Under the pieces are notes generated by a model. The model saw only the letters and a program-made list of their open reading frames with translations, had not been told where the DNA came from and did no database searches. Both the position numbers and the translations under genes were made by a program. Positions 23,301 through 36,334 of a stretch of DNA of 64,000 bases are shown here, piece by piece. Source of the DNA: Laburnicola sp. R22_1 (taxonomy: Eukaryota > Ascomycota > Dothideomycetes > Pleosporales > Didymosphaeriaceae). The stretch is from positions 1,550,001 to 1,614,000 of the forward strand of contig JACONQ010000004.1 in NCBI GenBank assembly GCA_014281115.1, in the 5' to 3' direction. How positions within the stretch are numbered: the first letter of the stretch is position 1; the number at the start of each line of letters is the position of its first letter.

Positions 23301-25830
23301 ATAAATCTTAATTAGGTTCTAGTAGATATAGAACTAGCGGGCGTTACTATATTAGGCAAGAAGTCTAACTAGGGCTATGCCACTATAGACATAGTTAGCT
23401 ATATAGTTAATAAGGATAGTTAATACCTATTCTAAAAGATAGTAGCTAAGATTATTAAATAGCTGTCTTATAACTATACTAAAGATATTTAAACCTTTCT
23501 TAGAGTTTATATATACTATTAAATCTAAATTAAAAACTTTGCAAAGATTACTATACTACTATTTATACTACTATGTAAGAGTATAAAGTTCTACTAGAAA
23601 ATTATAGAGAGTGTAGTAATACAGTAATTAAAGAAGAGTATTACTTCTACTCTAGCATTAGTGTCTATTAACTACTTAGAGCTATTATAGAAAGTAGTAA
23701 TCTTAGTAAATAGTAGTAAACGTAGATAGGGAGTCGCAATATAGTAGTATAGGCTAGATAGTCTTCTTTATCTAATATAGTTTAAATTAGGTGTTTAGTC
23801 TTAAAGTAAATATAACTAGAACCTAGGAAAGTATAAGTATAAAGCCCTTCTTCTTATGCTTAAAAGGTTTTAACCTTAAATTTATAAAATATACTTTATT
23901 ATAGAAACTAACTTTTACACCTTAATTGCCTAGCAAAATTGTAGCGCAGCTAACTTACTAGAGGCTTTAATAACTTATTAGTTAGCACTTCTAATACTTT
24001 AGGAGTTTAATATCTACTATACTTTAGGACGTAAAAATATAGTTACTAATACGCTCTTAAAATATAAATAGAAAAAGAGTTAGGTCCTTTCTAAATAGCT
24101 AGAAGAAGATATTAAAGACTTTATTAAGAAGTATTTAGAATATATTAGCATTAGATTTTCTATTATAAGTAAAACGGCTAAAGTAAAAATAGAATATATA
24201 GAGCCTACGATAAATAACTTACCTAAAATTTTCTTTAATCTATGCACTAAACACTTTTATAATATTATAACCTAGCTTATAATTCTAACTATACCTAAAG
24301 GCCTATTTAAAAAAGACTAAAGGTATATTAGACTATAAGCTTAGAAGTATAGAGTTATAAGAGGCATACTATAGTATTAAACTATAGAAAATAGGCCGCT
24401 GCGCAGAGTTATAGACAACCTAGTTTAATAGGTAGATATTCTATAACAACTCTATAAGAAATTAGGCTATTAAAGATAAAAAGGCACCTAAAAAAAGATT
24501 ATAGTATATTACTACTAGCTAAATCTATATTAGAGTATTAAGAAATATATTAAGACTTGTGCTAAATATTAGGTGTATTCTACTAAAAAAGTAGTAAAGA
24601 AGCTACACCGTATATATGGAATAGATATAATTTAGAAATGGGTTATAGTAGATATAGTGTATATGCCTAAAAGTAAAGAAGAAAAGAAATTTATAGTTAT
24701 TGCTAAGAATTATAACTCTAAATAGCTTAACGTAAAAGCACTTACTAATACTAACTTAGTTATAGTTGCCTAGTTCTTAGAAGAATCTATCTTTAGTAGG
24801 TATAGCATCTCTTTTTACCTATTAGTAAATAAAAGACTAGAGAATAGAGGCTTAGTAAAGGACTTAGCTAAATAGTTTAGTATCTAATAATTAGTATCTA
24901 GTACTTATTACCTATAAGGGTAAGGTCTAGTAGAAAGAGGCTACTAAGAGCTTATTAGCGCACTATAGAAAATAAAGGGCAACTAGGTCTAGAATCTACC
25001 TAAAGCTTTATAGGCTAATTAGGTTATAGTAAAGTAGTCTATAGGTAAAACACTAGCCTTTCTAATTTATACAAGAGAATATATTCTTCCTAGTAAACTT
25101 TATATTCTAATATAGTGAATACTTCTATAGAAATAGGTTTATACTACTAAAGAACTTCTAGCTATTAAAGTAAAGTAGTTTAAAAAGTGTAACTATTATC
25201 TTTAAAAAGCTATTAACTAAAATATCTAATTGCGTAAATAAGAAAAGAAATAGTTTAATAACTAGCGCACTTTTAGAATAGAGCTACTATAATAAAACAA
25301 TTTAGTATTAGTGTATAATACTTTTAGGCTAGTAATATAAGTTATAAAGGTAAGCTCGCTAAAAGGTACTAAGTCCCCTTTAGGATTAGGGCTATACTAC
25401 TATATAGTAAAGAATAGTATATACTTAAGGAGCTTAATAGAACACCCTTTTATAATAAAACGCTAAGTAATTATATTATTCAATTCTATCTACGCATAAT
25501 AATAGACCTTAAAATAATACTAGAACCTAATATTATAGATACTAATAAGCTCTTAGAAGAAATTACTAATCCCTTAAAAAAGTTAACTCTATAGACCTTA
25601 ATAAAGTTACGTAAAGGCCTAAGCCTAAATATTCTATATTTATATACAGATTATAAAGGCTAGCAAAATATATATAGAATATTTCTATAAAAATAAAGTA
25701 AATAAGAATTCTACTACTAGTAGTAAACTTTAACCCCTTAAACTTCGCCTATTAGGAGAAGTAAGCTAGCTAGAACAGCGGCGTATTATAAGCTAAGGGA
25801 CAGCTTATTTCTTAAGGGGGAGGAAGTAGT
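20400..25830 (+). pseudogene. RIP-degraded Ty3/gypsy-type retrotransposon (pol region readable)
   Basis: Reverse transcriptase is recognisable on the plus strand from about 22845: 'FLVKKKDREY*LINNA', '*VALYKLFYAITIFYTPLGL', then a 'PYIDNIIVKG' box near 23203 (F/Y-I-D-D type, last Asp changed). An RNase H-like tail ('LGRKNIVTNTLLK', about 24030) and an integrase core follow ('WVIVDIVYMPKSKEEKKFI' about 24640, 'LVKDLAK*FSI' about 24855, 'GLVERGY' about 24930, 'TTKELLAIKVK' about 25140). Order RT-RNase H-integrase identifies Ty3/gypsy. Dozens of TAG/TAA stops and some frame breaks kill it. LTRs were not found; a purine tract AAGGGGGAGGAAG at about 25815 may be the polypurine tract. Confidence 0.8.
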
Positions 25831-28800
25831 TAAAGAAGAAAAGTTAGAGAAGAAAAAAATAATAATATTAGTATTAAATTAAATTAAAGTCTAATATATA
25901 TATATATATAATTATTAGAATAGGATTATAAGCTATAGACTCTAATAATAGAGCCTAACTAATAATTAAATAACTAGAAAATTAAAAGCTAAGAACTACT
26001 ATACTAACCTCTATAAGAATCTAAACACTTATAACTACTATAGTCTAAGCTATAATTAGAGTTTAGATTACAACTCTAATAGAAGCAAAGTATAAGGCTA
26101 CCTTATTCTATAGCTTAAGTTCTACTAGGGCCTAAACCTAGGCGTATAGCTTAGGCAGAGAGGTTAGAAGGAATAGAAAATAGACCTAAAGAAAAAGAAG
26201 AGGAATTTATACTACTATAGCTAAGTAAGGATAAGAAAGCATAGATAGAATTAATAGACTATTAAGAAGCTATATATATAGGAAAAGGCAAGTAGAATAG
26301 AACTTTAAAAGGATTATTAGTAGTCTAAGAAAGGAATAAGTTAAAAAAATAAAGAGCTAATTTATAGTACTATATTAAGTAAAACCTAACCTAAAAAGAA
26401 AATAGGGCTAAAGAGTAGATAACTAGGAGTAGGAGTAGTTTAGCCCTAAGATAAAGAAGGACTATCGCTATTACTACTAAAGAAAATAATAGGTTAAAAA
26501 AAATAGGAAAAAGGTAGTATATAAAGAGAACCTTAATATAAGAAAGGACTACTACTATTACTACTAAAAAGAATAATAGGCTAGATATAATAATATCTAA
26601 AGAGGAGTATCTATAAAAAAAGGCTTAGTAATATTAGAATTAGTGCCTAATAAAGAATTAGACGCCTTTAAGAAACTCTTAATAATTAGATAAGGCCTAC
26701 TAAGGTACCTAGTAGGAAGTACTATAGTAGTGTTACTAAAACTAAGTAGCTTACTAATTCTATTATAAATATAGATATTTACTTCTAGTTACTTTATTTA
26801 TAGCTTACGCACTTACTAATAACCCTACTAAAAAGAATTAGCTTAACTGTTTATAGTAGATACTAAAGAGAATAAAGCTAGATAGGTAAATTAGTAATAG
26901 AAAATTAGTTAAGAGCAAATTGGGGCTTACTATAGCAGTTAAAAAAGTACTACTAATAGTAGGAAGTTGTCTAGTATAGAATATAGTAGCCTTTAAGGAG
27001 AAGGCGCTAACTACTATTAATATACTAAAACTAGGGATAATAACTCTAGATATAAGCCCTATAGGCTTAATTATAATTACTCTTAGCTGCACTAGAATTA
27101 TAGTTAATATAGCCTTAGCCTATAGTAAATAAAAGGGTAAAAAGGTAGAATATATAAAAAGTATAACTAGATACTAAGCGCTATTTAAAGTAATTACGCC
27201 TTTATTTATTAGTGCTTACATTTTTATAAGAGTAGCTTAGTATAGTTAATAGAATAAGATAGTATAGGTAATAGAAGTATTATTAGCAAAATTAGAGTTA
27301 ATCTTAAAGCTACCTATACCTGAAGTAAACTATATAAAGTAGCCTAATAATAGATACTTAGTATAAAAATTATATAAAAGTTTTATAATCTTATAGATAG
27401 TATTAAAGTTATATAGCTAATTTAAGAGAATAATAACTAGGATATAGGTTAGTAAGCTAAGAAATAATTAGGATAGGTATACGCACAATAGAATAGGAGT
27501 AATTATAGAGTATTATTAATAGGTAGTAGTAAGGGCTATTATAAGCCTTAGCTGCCTTCCTTACTATTACTATTATTATTATTACTAGCACTAGAGGCGT
27601 AGCTACTAAATGAGAAGTTAATAGCAACTATAGTTAAGGAGAAGGTTAAGACTATTAGGTAGGAGAATTAGAATAGCAGAATAAGAAGGAAAGTAGAAAA
27701 ATATAAAGAGTAGGTTATATACTTTAAGTAGCTATAAGGCATTATTAGATTATAGTAGGTAAGGCGTGTGCGCAAATATCACTTCTAAACTAGTAATAAA
27801 TAGTAGTACTTTTTAAGGAAAGTGCAACTATATTACTACTAGTAAAAAACTTTAAAAGTAAATTAGGCACTTATAAATAGTAATTAAAGAGCAAATAGCT
27901 TATAGGTATAGACTAGAAGATATAGTATTATAAAAAAAGAAGTAAAGTATAGTAGTAATAAGGGATATATTTAAGTGCTAATAAGCTATCTAAAGCCTAA
28001 GTAGCCCTTACGTAAAAAGGAACTTTTGCAGCTTTTACTAATACGCTATAGGCTAGAACTACTACTCTTCTTTTATTCTTTTTCTTTTTTATACTTATTA
28101 TAAAACTTATAAGCCTAAGCAACTCTAGCCTAAACTTAAGAATTTTATAATAGCCTTTAAAAGAAGTTCTACTCTAGAGAGTGCTATAACTCTTAGAAAA
28201 CTTAAGTCTAGGCTTTATTCTCTATATTAGTGTTATAGAAAGAAGAAGGATTATTAAGCTAATAGTTAAAGCGTGCCTATTATCTTCTTAGAGCTCTTTT
28301 TCTTCTTTAAAATATATAAATTGCAATTATATAATAGGTAAGGACTAAAAGTAGTACTAGAACTATTAAAAAAGCTAATAGGCCTATTTCTAAAATAGTG
28401 TAGTAAATAGGTGCTCTAGACTAGTTAGAAGTATAAGTACGCGTAGTAGTAATGCTTATATAAGAAAAAAGATTAGAAAAAACCTAAATAAATAGTGTTT
28501 AAGAGTAAAGCTAAAGAATATAAAATTAGAGAGTTAGGGTTAACTAAGGTAGAAATTTAAGGTTATTACTAATTATAAGGCCCTTAAATATAGATGTTGC
28601 TACTAGAGAGCTAGGTATTACTTAGGTTTAAGTATTAATATTTATAACGCGTGCTTAATATATAAAAGAAGAATTAGAAAGTAAAAAATAAAGGCCTATT
28701 TAATAGTTAACTTAAGAGGTATTTAGGGTGTAGGCCTATAAAAAAAAGGATAATATAGTATATCTAGAATAAAAGAGTATAGGGCACTTTTATTACAAAT

Positions 28801-29432
28801 ATAGCAGACTATATATATACTACTAAATAGTAATTCTATATTATTATTAGTAAACCAAAAACACTAATATTGCGCTAGTAAGCACCTATTATAGAATAGA
28901 GTATTATTATCTATAATGGAGGAATAGGTAAAGTTAATATATTCTTAGGTAGTAGTAGTAAATAGGCTTAGTAGGTATATAGGATAAGGACCTTTATTAT
29001 TTAATAATTTAGACTATTAGGCCAAGTAAAATATAACTTGCTTATTCTTAGTGTTGTATTATTACACTTTCTAACTATAGTAAAAATAAAATAAAAAAGC
29101 AAAGTATTAATTATAAGTTTATTAAAGTTATAGTCTAACTAGAGGGCACAATTCTTTTAACTATTTACCTAAGATTATAAACTACAAGGCAAGTTATTAT
29201 TACTAACGCTCTATCTAAGGACTGCAAAAACTTAGGCTATAATATTAAAGCTAATATGTGTGTCTAAGAGAGGAATTACTTCCTAAAGGTTAGTTTAAAA
29301 GACTATTAGGATGTAAGAGACTTATATAGAGATAAAAAGATAATAAATACACTAATAAAGGGCTTTTTAGACACTAGTAGAAGGTTAAAACTACTAGAGC
29401 CTACACTATTATTATCTTAATAAGAAGGCTTG

Positions 29433-29433
<1 letters not shown>
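25831..29433. other. AT-rich interval, no readable gene
   Basis: RIP-type sequence throughout with no domain recognised in six frames. An 84-codon minus frame at 26838-27092 is made of Ile/Leu/Ser and has no supporting feature. The block probably contains more ruined retroelement. Confidence 0.5.

Positions 29434-29507
<74 letters not shown>
29434..29507. repeat. Trinucleotide microsatellite (CTA)n, ~25 copies
   Basis: An uninterrupted ACT/CTA run of about 74 bases inside non-coding AT-rich DNA. Confidence 0.95.
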
Positions 29508-29768
29508 GAACTAAGGCAGCTAGATGCATAGGCGTCTAAGGTATAGTTAATCTAAAGATAAAGAGGCATAATAAGGCAGACTAAATAAAGGCTTAAGAAT
29601 AGTTTAGGATTTAGAAGAATAAGAAGCTAAATTATAAAAAAATTATAAAAGTATAAAAAGTAAGTAAAATAGGCAGATTAGTATTAAAATAAGTAGGCGT
29701 TTATAGGCTATTATTTAAGATTACATAAAGCTAGGTAATTAGTAAATTCTACTATTAGAGGTAGGCCT

Positions 29769-29965
29769 TGTAAGGGATTACTCAAGGCATCAAAGGTTGA
29801 AATTAAGAAGTTAATTTTACTAAGATATCGAGGTGGCGTATAAAGACTGTTAACAGCTGCCTTATATACCCACACGTAGCCGAGGCGCTAATGCCTAATC
29901 GGGTAAGGTTCCGGGGCTCGGCGGAACCTTCCGCCGGGCGCGCCGCACCTCAGGAATCCCTAACA
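29769..29965. mobile_element. Solo LTR, copy 2 (197 b), 5-base target duplication GGCCT
   Basis: Near-identical to the 17125 copy, differing by one deleted base in the GCGCG run and a few transitions. Exact GGCCT duplications lie at 29764-29768 and 29966-29970. The perfect duplications and high identity show two recent independent insertions of one LTR family in the same orientation. No internal region remains at either site. Confidence 0.9.
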
Positions 29966-29970
29966 GGCCT

Positions 29971-32429
29971 AACCTCTACTTACTAGTAGGAGGCGCTAGA
30001 AAATATTTAGAGTGTTTTTAGAAGGATATTTAGTATAAAGCTTAGGGCTAAGCCTTTATAGGTAGGAAGGTATATAGTAGAATAAACTCTACTACACAGA
30101 TTACGTGGTAAGTTAGTGCCTAATTAACTCTTAAGGATTTAATAGGCAGTTTCTTTCTATACACATAACTTAATCTATCTTTCTACTAAGTCCTAATTAG
30201 GGCTAGGTTCTCCCATATTATAAAAATAGATTATAGTAGGCAAGCTATATAGTGCACTACTATAAAAGAAGAATGTGCTAACTTTTACTAATTTGCATAG
30301 CCACTTTAGTTATTTAACCTACTTATAATAGACTGTCTTTAGTAGGAAAAATATGGCAATATTATAAGATTAAAGCTTATAAGATATATAAGAGGAAAGA
30401 TAATATAAAATAATACTTTAGGATCTTAAGGGTCTTATGCATTCTAAGGCTATTATAGTATATAGAGTTAGCACGTCTCTTAGTATTAGTGTTAAATATT
30501 TACTTAAGCTACTATAAGCTAATATTTAAGTTAGTATATTAAGATTTATTGTACGCATACTACTATCTAGAAGTAGAAAATATAGTCTAGTTATTTTAAT
30601 AAGTAGTAGCTGGCCTAGGAAGATTATATACTAGTTTAAGGTAATAGAGTTCTTAGACAATCTAGCTATTCTAGTAGAGAATAGATAAGACTAGAGTTAT
30701 ACTAGAGTCTATAAAAGTTCTTATAAGTAAGGGTAATAAATAAAGTTGTAAAGGTGCGTATATTAAGTAAACAATAGTAACTATTATTAAGTGTATTAGT
30801 GCTAATAATGGGTATCTTTCTTATAGCGGTTCTAGTCTAATACTATCTTAAAGGCTTTTGTCTAGTTTCTACCTAGAGGTTTAAGAGGTTAATTAGTTAC
30901 TAATTACTAGCAAGTAGATAAATTTGTGTATAGGTTATCTAAGATCTAAGTAGTAAAGGTATAAAGAAAGAAAGTAAGCTATAACCTTTAGATAAGTAGA
31001 TAGCGTGTGCAGTGTGAGCACTATTAGTAGTATAAAGAATATATTCTAGAACTTACACTATACGCTATAGTTATTTTTAAGTAAGTCTAAAGTATAACTA
31101 GGTATAAGTAGGTCTCTAGTATCTATCCTCTAAAATTATTGTAATAGAACTATAATAGACGTTACTTCTTAAAATAAATTTTTAATATAGAGTTGTATTA
31201 TCTATATGTATACGTTATTATAGAGTGTTAAGTTTAGGCCTATATATATAGCGTACTACTAAGGATTCTAGTGCTAAGGTAATAGCAAAGTAATTTTATA
31301 GTTAAGCTGCTAGGTCTATTACTTTAGAGGTAGAGTGCTAAGGCTACTGTTAAAATCTAGTTACGTGTTATTTTAACTACCTAGGTAGATAGTATCTATA
31401 TATACTCTAACTAACTCCTTCTATATTAGTAACTTCTATATAGTTAACCTTTTCTAATATAGTTATGTGTGGTATAATAGCTAATAGAAATTTCTATGTT
31501 TCTATATAGTATCTCTTCTTCCTATTCTATTTAAATATTAAAGCCCTCTTTGTTAATAGCCTAGTTGCCTACTCTAAATTATTACTTATACCTCTATGTA
31601 GGCTTTAAACTAGGGATAACTAATTATAAATATTTATCTTATGTTTTTAAGAAAATAGACAACTTCTAACTTCTAGTTAAACTTAACTATACTCTAAATA
31701 GCCTACCTCGCTCTAAATTTTTTTAGCATAATTAATTAAATATGGATAGACTATCTTTCCTAACTATACTTCTTAATATTAAAGACTTTAGTAGCGTAGA
31801 AAGATTAAAGAACTATATGGTTTTTTTGCGACTAAGAGGTTTCTAATAAAAATATTACAATAATAACAGATATTTCTTCTGCTGTTATATACACAGAAAA
31901 GCGAAATAACTATATACGCAAATTGCCTAAGCTAGAAATAAGGGGATATAAATTACTTTATATATTAAGACATACAATTTATAAAGTAATTATAAAGCGC
32001 TTTACTAAAAAAGAAAAGATAAAGACGCCTAAGAAGGATCTTAAAAGGAAGAAAACAGAGTTAAATAACTTAAGAGCTAGGATTAGCTAAAAGAAGAAAG
32101 GTTATTTTAGAAATAGGAAAACGTGTAAAGAATTTGTATAAAATTCTAGTCTTATATTTTATTTCTCTTATTCTACTCCTTCTAGTAGTATTATATAATA
32201 ATTAACAATTCTATTTTGTAAAGCGTTCCTAATACTATAAATATGCTTAAATAAAAATAATATTATAAATACTATTAAACAATAAGTAGTAAGTGGTGTA
32301 AGATTTAAAGTATCCGATAGATTAACTAGACGTTTAACTGCTATAAATTCTAACTTAATTATTTTTACAATTAAACTTTACTTGCAAAAGGCTATATTCT
32401 TTTAGAATATTAATATTTAGAAACTAGAT
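29971..32429. other. AT-rich interval, no readable gene
   Basis: No domain can be read. About 31815-31880 matches 14150-14220 in inverse orientation. A plus-strand fragment near 32005-32110 (KEKIKTPKKDLKRKK) looks like a basic transposase tail but is too short to assign. Confidence 0.45.
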
Positions 32430-32613
32430 TAACATATTCTATTAGTAGCCCGGACAGATCAGCCCGCCGGACAGTTTTTCTTGGCAACTTCGAGGTCCCT
32501 CATAACTCATTATAGAACACCACCAACGTTACTTCATAGTGACTCATAATAACCTACTATAACTTACAATATACCAAGTTACTATTTAATCTACTTTTTA
32601 CGTCGTGCAGCCT

Positions 32614-32642
32614 CTTTGCGCGGCTACTGCAGCCGCGCAAAG
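32614..32642. other. Perfect 12-bp-stem hairpin inside the third pogo element
   Basis: CTTTGCGCGGCT and its exact reverse complement are separated by ACTGC, forming a GC-rich hairpin between the end of the transposase frame and the terminal repeat. It is intrinsic to the element. A role as terminator, subterminal transposase site or RNA structure is possible but unproven. Confidence 0.8.
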
Positions 32643-32870
32643 CTAAGGAGTCTTTCTTGGCAGTACGAACTTACAACAAGACTCCCTATAACATACGATA
32701 TATTATCTACCATACTATACGTAGGCAATATATAGTATACTTATTATGATTCGCAGTAAAGCATACTATATCTTAAGTAGTACTTTATCTAATTTTCAGT
32801 CACTAAGTGCGTACTATTGCAAGATGAAGTTAACCCGTCATTTTTGGCCTTATAGTAACCTATAATAAAA

Positions 32871-34565
32871 TCACTCTGATTTACTATCAACACTATCTGA
32901 AAATAAGCCGCTAAGGGTAACATCTAACTCCTCCTCTATCTCTTTATCTATCTGACAGGTCCTTGCGTTGTGCCCAGGCTCTCCGCACCTCCCACAGCGG
33001 CGTTGTGTTGAGGGACCTGCCTCTCCCTCACCACTACTTCGCGCCCTTTTCGACAACTTCACCCTAATAGAAGGGCTTTCTACTCCCAAATCTGCTCCCT
33101 AAGCAAAGCCTAGCGTCCCACCTTTCTGAATGCGCTTTCTTTTACGCGTTTTTCGCTTCGTTAGAACCTTAATTTGCTCCTTAAGTTCCTTAATGCGGGT
33201 CTCTTGAAGTACACTATAGTAGAGCATAAGTTCAGCACCTTTTATGAGCTGTGAGTAGCTCGATTTAGCATTGGGTGGAGACCGAATAAAAGAGTCGCGT
33301 ACGAGCTTTAACTGGGATCCAAACTCAAGGGTATTGCTTGGGGTCCTGGCTTGCCATAGTGTATCTAGTGGGGTACCCTAAGGTGGAGTGTGAATACGCA
33401 CATTAAGGCAATCTACCACCACTAACGCATCTAAAGGAACAAGCCTAGAGGCCTTAAAGGCTTTCTTGCAGTTTTCTAGTATAAACACATTAAAAAACGC
33501 GTCGCAAAAGGCCAGTAGGAAGCCCTCTTTGTTAATATAAAAGACGCGTCGGCGCGCCAAGTCCCGCACGCGCTAGGAGTACTTCAGCTTTAGTGGCGCG
33601 AAACAGACCACATCAAGCGGCTGGAGGATATGAGATAAGTGCGCTAGCATACAGAGTGTTAGGATCTTCTATTCCAGGCAATAATCCTTAAAATCCTGGG
33701 AGTGGTGGCTCTTATGGCCGTCTAGAATAAGTAACCTCTATAACCCTACTATGCGCGGCCTTGTATACGCGTCAAAGTGCTTCAACCACGCAACTCCAAG
33801 CTCGTTGTTGGTCTAGCCGGTCTCAGAGACTAAGAGCTTCCAATCGCGGGGGATACTGGTCTCCTTATACTACGCTAAGATGTAGACTCGCCCTTTGTAG
33901 ATAATAAAGGGCGGGGCAGCATACCTAGCAGCGCAAATACTCTAAATTACTGTGACCCACTCGCGGTTGCCTGGCTAAACAAGCGTAGGTTAAGAACGTC
34001 TTTCTGAACTAGTTACAACCTTCATTGAGCTAATAACTCCCATCTAGAAGCCTGTCTTATCGAAGTTATGGATGTCTTTATCCTACACTCTATACTTAGC
34101 TTTTGTGTCCTCCACTAGCTAAAACCACGCGTTTATAACCTCTAGATCTTCCTGTTGTATCCTCTATTAGTCCTTCACTTAATTAAAAGCCATTTTAAGC
34201 TCAGGTACGCGCTTTACAAAGCGCTAAGCCCAGTATTGTCCTACAGGGTCTCTGTGCCGCGCAGCCAGCAGTTTATTGGCCATATCTTCCACCTTACCTA
34301 GCCAGGGTGCAAATCCTCGCAAATCTAGGTCGAGGATATACTGTATGAGCGTCTGCTCTTCGATCGTAGTAAGCTTTGCCATGCCTGATCGTGTATCTGC
34401 TTAGGCGGTGATTCCGTTGATTCGATCGCTTAGTGTAGACTTTGGGATATTATATGCTGTAGCAGCGCGTCGCAGGCTTGAAATTTGCTTATTCTAATAG
34501 GCGTGAAGGGCAAGCTTAATTCTGCCTTCTTAATTAGATGATAACGCGTCGTGTTGTTGAGACAT
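32871..34565 (-). pseudogene. Lightly RIP-damaged pogo-type transposase with C-terminal CCHC zinc knuckle
   Basis: A single frame of 565 codons from MSQQHDALSS (34565) to TGA/TAA-type stop at 32871, interrupted by roughly 15-20 nonsense codons at expected Gln/Trp sites and no indels. Order: psq-type HTH ('SSLRRAATAYNIPKSTLSDR'), CENP-B-type HTH ('QTLIQYILDLDLRGFAPW'), DDE_1 core ('DKDIHNFDKTGF', 'SICAARYAAPPFIIYKG', 'TNNELGVAWLKHFDAYT', 'ILDGHKSHHSQDFKDYC', 'LQPLDVVCFAPLK'), a coiled basic region, then the knuckle CGRCGEPGHNARTC and an acidic end. The catalytic LDGHKSH block looks intact, unlike the older copies. Intact-frame nonsense-only damage marks a young RIP event. Confidence 0.9.
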
Positions 34566-34647
34566 TATAATTTATAGTGAAGTGTTGTAGTCTTGGCAAA
34601 AACTGTCTGGCGGACTGATCTGTCCGGGCTACTAATAGAATATGTTA

Positions 34648-36334
34648 GAAGAAGATTAGATAGCTCTATAATGTTACTATTTATACCTCTTAGCTTTATC
34701 TATATTAGATCTTTTTTATTGTCTTTTTAGTAGTAATATATAGTTCGTAGTAGCTTTATAGGGCTATAGATACTAAATTTTTTTATAAACAAAGCTATAT
34801 CTCGCAACTATACTATAGTAACAAAGAAAATCTAGCTATAATCTATTTTTCTGTGTACTAGCTCTGTAAGATAGATACTATATAAATACACGTGACTAAG
34901 TTAATAACGCGCTTATTACTTAGCACCCCATATGGCTATTACGTATATAGACAGGATTAACTTAACTATAGTTTAGAACTATTATTAAGCAGTAACTTAT
35001 CTTGCCTATATAGGTAGTAATAAGGTTAGAGTGCTTATTACCTATATAAAGAGAGCCTAATTCTACTACTATCTTACGCACTACTATAACTAATAACTAT
35101 AGCTAAATTAAATAAAATAAAGATGTAACTACGCTATAAAGCAAAGTTTAATCTTAAGTATACCTAATCTACTATAGACTTCTTTTTGTATCTCTAAAAC
35201 TTAATTAATAAGCTTATAATTATTACTAGAAAGAAGCTAAAGCTTAAAATAGCTTATAGTAATAAGCTTCTAGTTAAGTTACTTATACTAGATTGTCACA
35301 TAATATATATATATAGTCTGTGCCGCTATTTATTAGCTTAGATTATATACGTATTAATAATGCATGTAGGGACTGCTTAATAGACTAAGGCGAATTTAGA
35401 ATATATTGCGTAGTAGAAAAGGAACTTAACAAGGCTACTTAATACTATAGATAATAATAAGTTCCTTTAGGAGCTAAGGAAGTATAATAAGGAAGGTGCT
35501 AAGTAGTTAAATAATGTTTAAAAGCTGTTAAACTAGCTATAGGCAGTAATTACCTATAACTACGTTATTTCTAAAATTAAAAAGTTCCTTAATTATGTAA
35601 TTTGACTATAAAGGGCCTATGGGTCTTAGTTAAGATCGATACTAAATATAATTTTAGCTTATTTAAGAATCTAGTCCTTTCTACTCTCTTTACTCTTAGA
35701 ATATAGATACATAATATAAAGCGTTAATTTAGGGAATTCATATAGTTTTAAGTTAGTTTTAAGCGTACTTAGTTAATATTAAATTGCCTAAACTATTAGT
35801 AAGGAGTAGGTAGATATCAGCTTTCCTATAATTATACTCTTTAACCCTATAGAGCCTGCCTAGGTTAACACCTATAAGGATTAGATTTATCCTAAGTTGT
35901 GTAGTAAGCTCTAACTAGGTTGTATCTTTAAAAATTATACTCTAAATAGCTTTAAGAGGTCGCCCCTAGCTATAAATAAATTGGTTTAAAATTCTATTCC
36001 AAAGCCTTCGTATTATTATAAAGAATAAGTACTTATGCTTCTGGGTTACACTATTGCCGGCTTTCTTGTGTCTCTATCGCTCTTTAACTAATAAAGACTT
36101 AAAGTAGACTATATCTAGCGGCTAAACTGTGTGTGTTAAATAAGGAGAGAACATATATAGAAGGATCTTATTATTATTATAGTACCTAATAAAATTAAGC
36201 ATTAGGTGGGAGCTATAACTATTTATAATTAATAGCTAATACTTTCTTCGTGCTTTTTTCTTAGTGTAGCGATTAAACACCTGCTTAAGCCAGGCTAGGC
36301 TAACGTTATTATTTGTCTAGCTAGAGGATGATAT
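34648..36334 (-). pseudogene. Remnant of a fourth pogo-type transposase
   Basis: On the minus strand from 36316 downward a DDE_1 segment is readable: TNNNVSLAWLKQVFNRYT, then LLIINSYSSHLMLNFIRYYN, then ILLYMFSPYLTHTV*PLDIVYF, ending near 36022. These match the region after the second catalytic Asp in pogo transposases, with an inserted stop at an expected Gln. Downstream sequence (to about 35,000) keeps traces of a transposase tail but needs frame shifts. The N-terminal side is cut off by the ~300-base dispersed repeat at 36335-36640. Confidence 0.65.

Larger units (their letters stand above)
32448..34629 (-). mobile_element. Pogo/Fot1-like DNA transposon, third family (2182 b)
   Basis: Inverted termini of about 31 bases beginning GCCCGGACAGATCAGCCCGC, with two mismatches between ends, flanked by TA (32446-32447 and 34630-34631). 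Terminus and protein differ from the 6.4/17.8 kb family. GC content is higher and RIP damage milder than in the surroundings, so it is a younger insertion. Outside the TA, the flanks on both sides are perfect inverted copies of each other for 16 bases, so the insertion sits exactly in the centre of a palindrome. Confidence 0.9.

Noticed and set aside
26838..27092. 84-codon minus frame rich in Ile, Leu and Ser
   Set aside because: AT-rich DNA gives such frames by chance; it lies within RIP debris and shows no start context or conserved motif.
29434..29507. Possible CRISPR-like or regular spacer array
   Set aside because: It is a plain trinucleotide microsatellite with no spacers, and the organism is eukaryotic.
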